Source: Bacteroidota bacterium (GTDB lineage: Bacteria; Bacteroidota; Bacteroidia; Bacteroidales; NBLH01). From it: a DNA stretch of 64,000 bases. The translations under genes were made by a program, and so were the position numbers. Under the pieces are notes generated by a model. That model worked only from the letters and a program-made list of their open reading frames with translations, was not told the origin of the DNA and did no database searches. Where the stretch lies: contig JANYKN010000032.1 of the NCBI GenBank assembly GCA_025361565.1, forward strand, positions 1 to 64,000, read 5' to 3'. This document shows positions 44,235 through 52,569 of this stretch, one piece after another (within the stretch, counting starts at the first letter, position 1; each line of letters opens with the position of its first letter).

Positions 44235-44343
44235 GACATCCAGCCTAAGTGCTAACAGTCGGCTGAATGTCCCTGTCATTGTATGGGCATTATGCCATAC
44301 AAAATTAATTATTATTATTTACATCTAAAATTAATTTTGTATG
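44235..44343 (+). promoter_or_regulatory. Structured leader with alternative hairpins over the start codon
   Basis: Three inverted repeats follow one another. First, GACAT-C-CAGCC (44235-44245) pairs with GGCTG-A-ATGTC (44261-44271). Second, GTATGG (44281-44286) pairs with CCATAC (44295-44300). Third, CATACAAAATTAATT (44296-44310) pairs perfectly over 15 bp with AATTAATTTTGTATG (44329-44343), whose last three bases are the ATG of the lipoprotein gene. The CATAC at 44296-44300 belongs to both the second and third hairpins, so they compete for it. This is the layout of a translational on/off switch, but no known riboswitch was recognised. Confidence 0.5.
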
Positions 44344-45063
44344 AAAAAATTTGAAATTAGAAATTTTAAGGCAATTACAATTGTACTTGCCATGTTTGTT
44401 CTTTCAACCTTAGGTTGTGAGAAGGAAAAGTTTACAGAGGCTACGGTTGAAAAAACCGAAACCTACATTTTCGAAAATCAGGAATATACAGTAAAAATGA
44501 TCAAAAATGGCGAAGATTATGTGCCAATCGAAAACGAAACAACAAAAATGCTAAGCGAAGCAATGGAAAATCCAACTTCAAGTGTTTATTTAGATTTGTC
44601 AACCGGCAAAAATTATCTTTTTAGAACTTCTGAGATAGGCGATGCTTTTATAGAAAATGTAAAAGAGGCAAATAAATCAACTGGAAACAAAATTTTAAAG
44701 GCATATAATAATAACACAGTAGATTATTTCACAGATAGATATTTTACTCCTTCTTGTTTGATTACGAGCATCAGTGGTGTAGTTGATCCCGGATTTCCTA
44801 ATGCTGGAGACAAAGTAGATTTGGCTTCATATGGTTGCGATAATCAAATATCAAGTGTTTGGCTCCATGGACGAATTAATGGAAATGGTTTATATGTCAC
44901 CTTGTGTGAACATCCTTCATATGGCGGACATAGATGTTACCTTTCTGTTGCTGCCGGAGTAAATGGACAAGCAAACCTTTATGATTACGTTATGATTAGA
45001 TGGCTTGGGATAGTTAACAAAAGGTGGGATAGGGAAGCATCTTCAATTTATTATGGCATATAG
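44341..45063 (+). CDS. Lipoprotein with C-terminal beta-gamma-crystallin-like domain
   Basis: The 240-residue protein has a lipoprotein signal (lipidated Cys26 in LSTLGC). A helical/linker part (30-130) is followed by a domain with YVTLCEHPSYGGHRCYLS near residues 183-200 and NKRWDREASSIYYG at the end, which correspond to the Greek-key motif strand and the WND-x-x-SSI signature of beta-gamma crystallins. Four cysteines in this part could make disulfides. Such domains bind calcium and stabilise surface proteins. It is the first gene of a cassette with DUF4249 and a TonB-dependent receptor. Confidence 0.65.
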   Translation: MKKFEIRNFKAITIVLAMFVLSTLGCEKEKFTEATVEKTETYIFENQEYTVKMIKNGEDYVPIENETTKMLSEAMENPTSSVYLDLSTGKNYLFRTSEIGDAFIENVKEANKSTGNKILKAYNNNTVDYFTDRYFTPSCLITSISGVVDPGFPNAGDKVDLASYGCDNQISSVWLHGRINGNGLYVTLCEHPSYGGHRCYLSVAAGVNGQANLYDYVMIRWLGIVNKRWDREASSIYYGI

Positions 45064-45125
45064 TATTAATAATGAGGGATTTGCGTGTTCAAATCCCTCA
45101 TTTTTTCAATCCTCAAACTTTTAAT

Positions 45126-46037
45126 ATGATAAGGAAAACTATTTTAATTATCCCAGGGCTAATACTTTGCATCTTCTTATACTCTTGCGAAAAGGAAATT
45201 GAACTTAAAATTGATGAAAGCGGCAAAATGCTGGTAGTAAACTCCATTATTTGTCCCGACTCTCTGGTTACGGTATCTGTTTCGTACTCGCAATACATTT
45301 TTGGCAACCAGCCAACTACTTATGTAGCCAATGCCAAGGTGCTGCTATTTGAGGAAGAAAAATTATTGGATACTTTGGTTTGGAAAGGCAAAGGTAAATA
45401 CCAATCAAAACATAGGCCCCAAACCGATAAAAATTACCGGTTGGAAGTTTCGGACGAATCCCAAACAGCCATTGCTAAATGCAAAGTACCTGAAATGGTT
45501 TTGATTGAATCACTTAGTTCAGAAACAATTATGGCCGAATTTATGCGACCAGCCACGGAAATTACAATTTTGTTTAAAGACAATGTGGGGCAAAAAAATT
45601 CATATAAACTAATATTGAAAGGAATGCGTTTGTCAGATACATGGCCTGATCGTTATTACAGGATAGAGCCCCTCCTTTTTGAATACAACAAAGATGCCTT
45701 GGATGAACAAACAAATGCGCTTGACGAATTAAATGACTATATAAATTGCGCAGGCTGTTCAAAAGGAGGCAGGCGTGATTTAGTTTTTAGCGATAAATCT
45801 TTTGATGGGACAAGCAGGGAGATTGTTCTTAATCTTTGGGGTCTTGCATTGGAGGGTTATCCTGTTTATATCCACCTACAAACCCTTAGCGAAGACTATT
45901 ATAATTATTTATACACCCTTGACAAAAACAAAGCAAAGGGTGCATTTTATGAACCTATTGCCATACATTCAAATATTGAAAACGGGCTTGGCATATTTGC
46001 GGCATATAATAATGTTGTTGATTCTTTGATGTTTTAG
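45126..46037 (+). CDS. DUF4249 lipoprotein
   Basis: The ATG at 45126 gives a 303-residue lipoprotein (lipidated Cys21 in LYSCEKEIEL); a start 18 codons upstream (45072) would hide the signal peptide. Family features are the CEKEIEL beginning, the LVVNSIICPDSLVTVSVSYS strand pair, the YRLEVSD segment near residue 120, and the final EPIAIHSNIENGLGIFAAY. DUF4249 proteins are usually encoded beside TonB-dependent receptors and are believed to sit on the outer membrane as partners; their ligands are unknown. The gap to the upstream lipoprotein is 62 bp. Confidence 0.82.
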   Translation: MIRKTILIIPGLILCIFLYSCEKEIELKIDESGKMLVVNSIICPDSLVTVSVSYSQYIFGNQPTTYVANAKVLLFEEEKLLDTLVWKGKGKYQSKHRPQTDKNYRLEVSDESQTAIAKCKVPEMVLIESLSSETIMAEFMRPATEITILFKDNVGQKNSYKLILKGMRLSDTWPDRYYRIEPLLFEYNKDALDEQTNALDELNDYINCAGCSKGGRRDLVFSDKSFDGTSREIVLNLWGLALEGYPVYIHLQTLSEDYYNYLYTLDKNKAKGAFYEPIAIHSNIENGLGIFAAYNNVVDSLMF

Positions 46038-46053
46038 TATACCTTAAAATCCG

Positions 46054-46077
46054 AAAGTCACAGGGTGACTCTTTGAT
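46054..46077 (+). terminator. Weak hairpin after the DUF4249 gene
   Basis: AGTCAC (46056-46061) and GTGACT (46065-46070) form a perfect 6-bp stem around AGG, followed by CTTTGATT. The T-run is poor, so this may be a partial terminator, a 3'-end stabiliser or one of the small hairpin elements like those at 141-254. Confidence 0.3.
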
Positions 46078-46237
46078 TCACAAGGAATTGAAAAAACTAA
46101 ACTGAATTTAGCCACCCCATGATTATCAGCTATTTAATCCTAAGCCTGCGAATTTAAATATACCTTAAATTCAGTGAATCTCTTTGTTTATTATTATCAC
46201 TCGACAAGAAATTCTATACACCAAACCAAACAAATGC

Positions 46238-48607
46238 ATGATATCTAACAATTTAACCAAATCATTAATCAGTATAGTCTTTCTATTTATTGGCATAAAC
46301 TGTTTTTCCCAACAATTTGTAATTAGTGGCTTTATTGAAGACAAAACCAGTGGTGAGAAATTAATCAATGCACATATATACACAGCGGATAAAAAGCACA
46401 ATGTGCTCTCGAACAATTACGGTTTTTACAGCTTGGAAATCCCTGCAGGTGAAACAGAAATCTGGTTTTCGTATGTTGGTTTCAGTAATCAAAAAATAAT
46501 ACTCAATTTATCAAAAGACAGCACTTTAAATATTAGGCTAGAACCAAATATCCAAATAGATGAGGTTTTAATTACAGGTTCGAAAGTTGAAAAGATTGGC
46601 AAAATAGAAATAAACCCTGCCAAATTAAAAGGAATGCCCATGATTTTTGGTGAAACGGATATATTAAAGGCACTTCAATATTATCCTGGAGTACAATCGG
46701 GTAGCGAAGGCAGAAGTGGTTTGTATGTAAGGGGTGGCGGGCCCGATCAAAACTTAATACTACTTGACGGAGTGCCTGTTTACAATGTCAGCCACTTATT
46801 TGGCTTTTTCTCGGTTTTCAACCCCGATGCCATCAGCTCGGTTAAGCTTTATAAGTCCGATGTTCCTGCCAGGTTTGGTGGAAGCTTGTCATCGGTACTT
46901 GATATACAGATGAAAGAAGGAAACAACAAAGAATGGCATGGCGATTTTACTTTGGGATTGATAGCTTCTAAATTAACCGTTGAAGGCCCATTGAAAAAGG
47001 ACAAATCTTCCATCATCTTTTCAGTGCGACGCACCTATCTTGATATACTAATGAAACCGTTCCTTGTGGCACAAAAAGGACAGGGAAATGCCAATATAAA
47101 AGCGGGCTATTATTTTCAGGACTTTAACCTGAAATTGAATTACAAATTCAACGAGAGGAACCGTATTTATCTAAGTGCATATACTGGTACAGATAAAGCC
47201 TACATCGATGACGAGAGCAGTCTGCAAGGAGAATTCATTACCAATCATGATATAAACAGTATCAAATGGGGCAATTTAACCACCGTGCTGAGGTGGAACT
47301 ATGTTTTCAATAATAAACTTTTCGCCAATACCAATATTTCATACAGTAGGTATAAATATCAAACCAGTATTGACAGCAAAGTAATTACAAGCATACCCGC
47401 AGGTGTTTATACAGACAACTCGTTATTTAATAATTTTTCCGGGATTGAGAGTTATGCCCAAAATACACAATTTGATTATTTTTTAAACTCCAAACATCAC
47501 TTACAGTTTGGTTTTGGCAATACATATTTTGTATTTACTCCTGGTTCAATAAGTTACGAACAACGGAGCGATATGGACAGTACCCTTAATAGTAAAGTGG
47601 AACATCTTAACAGTAACGTATATGCCTATAAATTAAGCCTTTATGTTGGCGATGAAATCAATTTCAAGAAATTGAAGCTGCAAATTGGAGCGCATTACTC
47701 CGGATTCAACAAAAAAAATACCTATTACCAAAATATTGAACCAAGGCTTGCGGTAGAATATTCTGTCAATGACCATATTGTGCTTTATTCTTCCTATACT
47801 AGAATGGCTCAATATATTCATTTGGCAAGCAATAATTCGGGAGGATTACCTACGGATTTATGGTTGCCCTCAACCGAAATTGCAAAACCTGAAACTTCAA
47901 CACAATATTCCATAGGCATGGCAATAAGCATAAAGAAAGATTTCAGGATAAGTTTAGAAACCTATTACAAAGAAATGGACAAACTGCTGGGATATAAAGA
48001 AGGAGCCGAATATTTTTCTACCACCGTCAATTGGGAAAACACAATTACTCAGGGTACAGGCCAAGCTTATGGCATGGAGTTGCTTTTTGAGAAAAATTCA
48101 GGTAAGTTTACTGGATTGATTGGCTATACACTTGCATACTCTACCCGAAAATTCGCGGAATTGAACAAAGGAAAAGAGTTCCCTTATAAATATGATAGGC
48201 GCCACGATATTTCAATCGTAGGCAATTATAAATTCAACGACCATATCAATATTGGGGCGGTTTGGGTTTATGGAACAGGCAACTCGATTACTTTGCCCAC
48301 GCAACGTTATACTTCCATAGATAAAATGGAACTTTTTGATTTGGACAATATGGGAAAGGATAACCTAGAATATTTTGGGATTAAGAACAATTTCAAATTA
48401 CCGGCATATCACAGGCTTGATGTTTCTATCAATATGACCAAACAAAAAAAGAAAGGAATAAGGACTTGGTCCTTAGGGGCATACAATGTATACAACCGCC
48501 AAAACCCTTATTTGGTTTATACCAAGGAGGTAAATGGCCAAAAGAAATTGTACCAAAAAAGCCTATTCCCTGTGATACCGTATTTTTCTTACAATTATAA
48601 ATTTTGA
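46238..48607 (+). CDS. TonB-dependent receptor with carboxypeptidase-like N-terminal domain
   Basis: The ATG at 46238 gives a 789-residue outer-membrane receptor with a signal peptide (ISIVFLFIGINCFSQ); the in-frame ATG 18 codons earlier is less likely. Domains: a carboxypeptidase-regulatory-like domain (residues about 25-105), the plug (ETDILKALQYYPGVQ, YVRGGGPDQNLILLDGVPVYN), and a 22-strand-type barrel ending in PYFSYNYKF with a terminal Phe. It imports a ligand at the expense of the proton motive force through TonB. In contrast to the usual order, it lies downstream of the DUF4249 gene. Confidence 0.93.
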   Translation: MISNNLTKSLISIVFLFIGINCFSQQFVISGFIEDKTSGEKLINAHIYTADKKHNVLSNNYGFYSLEIPAGETEIWFSYVGFSNQKIILNLSKDSTLNIRLEPNIQIDEVLITGSKVEKIGKIEINPAKLKGMPMIFGETDILKALQYYPGVQSGSEGRSGLYVRGGGPDQNLILLDGVPVYNVSHLFGFFSVFNPDAISSVKLYKSDVPARFGGSLSSVLDIQMKEGNNKEWHGDFTLGLIASKLTVEGPLKKDKSSIIFSVRRTYLDILMKPFLVAQKGQGNANIKAGYYFQDFNLKLNYKFNERNRIYLSAYTGTDKAYIDDESSLQGEFITNHDINSIKWGNLTTVLRWNYVFNNKLFANTNISYSRYKYQTSIDSKVITSIPAGVYTDNSLFNNFSGIESYAQNTQFDYFLNSKHHLQFGFGNTYFVFTPGSISYEQRSDMDSTLNSKVEHLNSNVYAYKLSLYVGDEINFKKLKLQIGAHYSGFNKKNTYYQNIEPRLAVEYSVNDHIVLYSSYTRMAQYIHLASNNSGGLPTDLWLPSTEIAKPETSTQYSIGMAISIKKDFRISLETYYKEMDKLLGYKEGAEYFSTTVNWENTITQGTGQAYGMELLFEKNSGKFTGLIGYTLAYSTRKFAELNKGKEFPYKYDRRHDISIVGNYKFNDHINIGAVWVYGTGNSITLPTQRYTSIDKMELFDLDNMGKDNLEYFGIKNNFKLPAYHRLDVSINMTKQKKKGIRTWSLGAYNVYNRQNPYLVYTKEVNGQKKLYQKSLFPVIPYFSYNYKF

Positions 48608-48672
48608 AAATGAAGTTGGAATAAAAGGAATGGGTTCATTGAACGCATATAAAACTTCTAACAAAAAAAAGA

Positions 48673-48716
48673 AAACCCTCAAAAGTTGAAGTAATACTTA
48701 TGAGGGTTTAAATTTT
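48673..48716. terminator. Bidirectional terminator between the receptor and FKBP genes
   Basis: AAACCCTCA (48673-48681) and TGAGGGTTT (48701-48709) form a 9-bp stem, extended by an inner AAGT/ACTT pair. A-rich sequence precedes and AATTTTAT follows. It lies between convergent genes and should end both transcripts. Confidence 0.8.
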
Positions 48717-48732
48717 ATCATTATTCTAATTC

Positions 48733-49422
48733 TTATTCACCCTCAACCTGAGTAACTTCTAAAAGTTCCAATTCAAATATAAGTAATTCATTTGGTCCAA
48801 TTACTCCGCCCGGACTACGCTCTCCATAAGCCAATGATGGTGGAATAAATAATTTCCATTTTGAACCTGTTTTCATTAGTTTCAAGGCTTCTGTCCAACC
48901 CGGTATAACGCCATTTACAGGAAATTCGGCTGGTTCGCCACGATCGTATGAACTATCGAATACAGTTCCGTCAATTAAAGTTCCTTTATAATTTGTTTTA
49001 ACTGTATTGCTATCCGTTGGAATTGGGCCTGTTCCTTCGGTAATAACAGTGTATTGAAGACCGCTTGGAAGTTCTATCACTCCAGGTTTCTTTTTATTAT
49101 CTGCTAAAAAAGCATTGGCTTTTTTCAAGTTTTCAGCAGCTACGCCACCTTGTTTTTTTGCAAAATAATCCCTGATAAATGACTCCGCTTTTTCCTTTGA
49201 AAATTTAATGCTGTCGCCTTTTATTGCCCAATCCATGGCATTTGCAATAATCTGGGGATTTAAGCCTGTAATTTTCTGGGATTTCAATCCATTGCCAATA
49301 CTTATTCCTATACAATAGCTCAAACTATCTTCGGTGCTTTTTAGCTTTAACTTTTTGTCAACCTGAGCATTAGCATACGTTATGCAAAATGCCATAAATA
49401 ATAAAATTAGTTTTGTTTTCAT
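48733..49422 (-). CDS. FKBP-type peptidyl-prolyl isomerase, exported
   Basis: The ATG at 49420-49422 gives a 229-residue protein with a signal peptide (LILLFMAFCITYANA); a start 20 codons upstream is also open but would bury it. Like the paralogue at 43084-43851 it has an N-terminal Mip/FkpA-like dimer domain (DSLSYCIGISIGNGLKSQKI) and an FKBP domain (TNYKGTLIDGTVFDSS, FPVNGVIPGWTEALKLMKTGSKWKLFIP, LAYGE). Without a lipobox it is probably a free periplasmic foldase. It is separated from the porin-like gene upstream by a terminator. Confidence 0.92.
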   Translation of the reverse strand: MKTKLILLFMAFCITYANAQVDKKLKLKSTEDSLSYCIGISIGNGLKSQKITGLNPQIIANAMDWAIKGDSIKFSKEKAESFIRDYFAKKQGGVAAENLKKANAFLADNKKKPGVIELPSGLQYTVITEGTGPIPTDSNTVKTNYKGTLIDGTVFDSSYDRGEPAEFPVNGVIPGWTEALKLMKTGSKWKLFIPPSLAYGERSPGGVIGPNELLIFELELLEVTQVEGE

Positions 49423-49481
49423 TTTTATAGAATTAAACAGTAATAATAAAACAGGTAAATGGACCTGTCTGCCAATAAACA

Positions 49482-49512
49482 ATCAAAACCCCTGAAAATT
49501 AGGGGTTTTGAT
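49482..49512 (-). terminator. Terminator after the outer-membrane barrel gene
   Basis: ATCAAAACCCCT (49482-49493) and AGGGGTTTTGAT (49501-49512) form a 12-bp perfect stem with a 7-nt loop, followed on the minus strand by TGTTTATT. It lies 33 bp beyond the stop codon of the 49546-51018 gene. Confidence 0.75.
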
Positions 49513-49545
49513 TAAAAATAAATCTAAATTTTAATAAAATTAATA

Positions 49546-51018
49546 TTATCCACCATTTTCAGTGCCTATGCTTGTATTCTTATTGCCAAAATTAAACGGC
49601 ATTTGGAATCCAAAATACGGAGAAATATAGTTTGCGGCTTTAAAAGTACCATCGTCCATCTTTGACCATGTCCATTTATAATCGAAGCCAATTACTAAAA
49701 ATTTATACATTTTATATGCAACCCTTGCACTCATTAATGAACGCTCATCAAGCTTAAATGCATCACTAAGACCGGTTAGGCCTCCTTTAATATATTGACC
49801 CTGGATTACAAACTTTTCGAATAATTTTGAAGCATCAAAATCCAAAGTAAGTACTGCAGGTGCAATTTCTGAAATATTATCAGGAATCATTAAACTACCT
49901 CCAACCATAACTTTTTCCATAGCAGTAATAGCTAAGGCACCATAAATTCCTTTTTTACCATCAGTGCTTGTAAGGGCTAATAATTTTGCATCTTTATCGA
50001 ACTCATATCCGGCATTAAAGAATTGGGGCATAAAATACTTTTTATACCATAATCTTTCCAGTCTTGCATCAAGGCGGAACATATTATCCATTGCCTTCAA
50101 CTTAAAACTAACACCAATACCAAATCCATCAGAACCTTTATAATTGACCATCATTGCTGAATCACCAGCAAAATCAGGTGTTTGGATAACACTGTCAATT
50201 GCATTTTTCAATAATTCAGATTTATTCTTCATCAGGTTTCCATATTGTGCATAAACCTTTAATTGCATAAACTCGCTGCTTACAGGCATAATTCCAATAT
50301 CCAAAGCCCATGCCTTCATCCCATCTTTGATGAACTTATTCTGATAATTAGTAGAATCTGTTAATTTTATTTTGGTTTCATCATGGTCAGTTACAAACGA
50401 AACACCCATGTCCATTGTTCTGATGATTGGGATTCTTGTACGTCCGAATGGTTTAACATAAGGCCTGATAGCAAATAAGTTAAATGAACTCATATCAAAA
50501 TCGCTATAAAGACCTTCGATTCCAACTAAATTACCAATAAGAATATCGAAGCTTGCACCTAATTTTCTCTTTTCAAAACTTACGGAGTTTGTATAATTAT
50601 CTAGCAAAATACCATAACCAATATAAGATCCGGTCAAATCACCAACCCTGATATAAAATGGATCACGTTTTTTTACACCGTAGCGAAAATATCTCACGCA
50701 ACGCAGCCATCCGATTCCGTCCTTAAATTCTTCTGTCCTAAATTTTCCATCATCAAGGCTAAAAAGTAATGGAACATCAAGACCAAAACCAATCTTGCCA
50801 AAGTTAAACTCCGGCTGTATGCGCATTCCTATAAATTTTTGACCACCTATATCGGTATATCCTAATAGTGCACCTAACCCATTTTGTTGATCCATTGGAT
50901 TTGAAACATCAAAATTGCCAAATGCATCAGTGCTTTGCTGTGCTTGTGCAAATCCAACTCTAGGAACGAGGAAAAGAAACAAAGAAATAATCAAAAGATA
51001 ATTTTGTATTTTTTTCAT
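49546..51018 (-). CDS. Outer-membrane beta-barrel protein, porin-like
   Basis: A 490-residue protein with a signal peptide (NYLLIISLFLFLVPRVGFAQ) and no cysteine-based lipobox. The mature part consists of alternating hydrophobic and polar strands with aromatic girdles (MRIQPEFNFGKIGFGLDVPLLFSL, FLVIGFDYKWTWSKMDD, YFGFQMPFNFGN), typical of an outer-membrane barrel of roughly 16 strands. No specific porin or enzyme family was recognised. It is transcribed alone. Confidence 0.7.
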   Translation of the reverse strand: MKKIQNYLLIISLFLFLVPRVGFAQAQQSTDAFGNFDVSNPMDQQNGLGALLGYTDIGGQKFIGMRIQPEFNFGKIGFGLDVPLLFSLDDGKFRTEEFKDGIGWLRCVRYFRYGVKKRDPFYIRVGDLTGSYIGYGILLDNYTNSVSFEKRKLGASFDILIGNLVGIEGLYSDFDMSSFNLFAIRPYVKPFGRTRIPIIRTMDMGVSFVTDHDETKIKLTDSTNYQNKFIKDGMKAWALDIGIMPVSSEFMQLKVYAQYGNLMKNKSELLKNAIDSVIQTPDFAGDSAMMVNYKGSDGFGIGVSFKLKAMDNMFRLDARLERLWYKKYFMPQFFNAGYEFDKDAKLLALTSTDGKKGIYGALAITAMEKVMVGGSLMIPDNISEIAPAVLTLDFDASKLFEKFVIQGQYIKGGLTGLSDAFKLDERSLMSARVAYKMYKFLVIGFDYKWTWSKMDDGTFKAANYISPYFGFQMPFNFGNKNTSIGTENGG

Positions 51019-51146
51019 AATAATTCATTTTGGTTAATAATATTCAATAAAACGCTTTTTTAGAAAAATATTTTATGCAACTATTTAAATTAAGACTAAT
51101 ATTTTCATCAAAAGGTTAATACTTTTGAGTAATATTTTACAACTTA

Positions 51147-52139
51147 TTAATTTTCAGGAATATAAATTTCAAGTATTTTAGTTTCTTTTTTAGGAATTAG
51201 TAAAAGATTTTTTAGAGCCGCAGGAATTAGAACCGTTTCACCTTCATTAACCAGCTCTGTATTATCATCATTATACTTAATTTCAAAAGCTCCCTTAATG
51301 CAAATATAAATGACAAAAGAATCGATAAGAATATAATCCTTTTCTATTTCGACTGCAAAATCCAAAATATTTGTTTTAAAATAAGGACAATCAATTAGAT
51401 TGATCGTTTCGTTTTTCAATTCCTTATAATTGGTTTTGCAAGATTTAGTAGCCTTAAAATCAATTACATCTAATGCCAGATCGGTATGTAACTCACGTTG
51501 TTTACCATCGCTCCCAGGTCTGTCCCAATCATATATTCGATAAGTAAGGTCGGAAGTTTGCTGGATTTCTGCGAGTAATATTCCACTTCCAATAGCATGA
51601 ACTCTTCCAGCTGGAATAAAAAACAAATCGCCTTCATGTACCTTAACTACATTTAAAAGATCCTTGATTGTACCTGATTCCAAAGCAGATAAAAAATCGG
51701 CTTTATCCGAATCCTTTCGAAATCCTGAAATTAATTCGGCACCTTCGTCGGCTTGAACCACAAACCACATTTCAGTTTTCCCGTATGCATTATGGCGTTC
51801 CTGTGCCACCTCATCTCCAGGATGCACCTGAACAGATAATACATCCTGTGCCTCAATAAATTTAACCAGTAAAGGAAATTCAATCCCAAATTTATCATAA
51901 ACAGAATCGCCGACTAAATCGCCCATGTAAATCTCAACCAATTCTTCGAGCGAGTTGCCGGTAAGAAAGCCATTATCCACAATTGAAACCTCATCCTGAT
52001 AGCCTGAAATCTCCCAGCTTTCGCCTATATTTGTTAGTTTACCTGGCCTTTTGCCTAATACCTTCTCTAATTTTTTTCCTCCCCAAATCTTACTTTTTAA
52101 AATAGGTTTGAATTTAAGAGGATACAGATTTTCACTCAT
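51147..52139 (-). CDS. manA: Class I mannose-6-phosphate isomerase
   Basis: A 330-residue zinc cupin enzyme that interconverts mannose-6-phosphate and fructose-6-phosphate. The zinc ligands are in LSVQVHPGDE (Gln, His), AYGKTEMWFVV (Glu) and GRVHAIG (His). The GSGILLAEIQQTSDLTYRIYDWDR segment holds a catalytic arginine. At about 330 residues it is the short bacterial form. It supplies mannose for envelope glycans or takes it into glycolysis. No sugar operon surrounds it. Confidence 0.94.
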   Translation of the reverse strand: MSENLYPLKFKPILKSKIWGGKKLEKVLGKRPGKLTNIGESWEISGYQDEVSIVDNGFLTGNSLEELVEIYMGDLVGDSVYDKFGIEFPLLVKFIEAQDVLSVQVHPGDEVAQERHNAYGKTEMWFVVQADEGAELISGFRKDSDKADFLSALESGTIKDLLNVVKVHEGDLFFIPAGRVHAIGSGILLAEIQQTSDLTYRIYDWDRPGSDGKQRELHTDLALDVIDFKATKSCKTNYKELKNETINLIDCPYFKTNILDFAVEIEKDYILIDSFVIYICIKGAFEIKYNDDNTELVNEGETVLIPAALKNLLLIPKKETKILEIYIPEN

Positions 52140-52569
52140 TATTAAATTGATTATTAAATTTAAAATTAAATATTATCAATTGCTTCGCAAATAAATTATG
52201 TAAGAAAAAGAAAATATTTCGGTACTAAATTTGATTATAAAAACATAAAATGTAATTGAGGAAGCAAAGAAAACAATTTTTTCTAATCATTTTGTAATGC
52301 AAAATTTATTTTTTACTATTAAAAATTACAAATTAATCATTGTTTGTTCTATATTTGAAGCAACAAAACAAATAATTATTTAGATTATGAATTAATTTTG
52401 GCAACTAAGCTAGATTTGTTAATTTTAATTTTTGGTTATAACTCAACAAATCAGTAACATTGAGTTGCATTTTTCAAAGTATTTATTAATGATAAATCAT
52501 TTTGCATACTTTACTGTTTAAATAAAAACTATAAATTCATTACATCGTAATGATACATTTTATACCAAT
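52140..52569. other. AT-rich intergenic region before the GAF/PAS sensor
   Basis: About 430 bp. Two -7-like boxes point right: TATATTTG (52349-52356) and TAATTTTG (52393-52400). Neither has a TTTG at the proper -33 spacing. If one is used, the sensor mRNA has a leader of 160-210 nt. No RNA gene or small frame was seen. Confidence 0.4.

Larger units (their letters stand above)
43852..44340. other. Divergent regulatory region between the FKBP gene and the surface cassette
   Basis: This 489-bp stretch contains, from left to right: the FKBP promoter, an AT-rich spacer, an octamer repeat array (44103-44166), a -7 box (44212-44219) and a leader with several inverted repeats (44235-44343). Each is listed separately. 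No reading frame was found inside. Confidence 0.6.

Noticed and set aside
46038-46168. Direct repeat TATACCTTAAA at 46038 and 46158
   Set aside because: Eleven AT-rich bases repeated 120 bp apart are weak evidence for an insertion-site duplication; no element lies between them.
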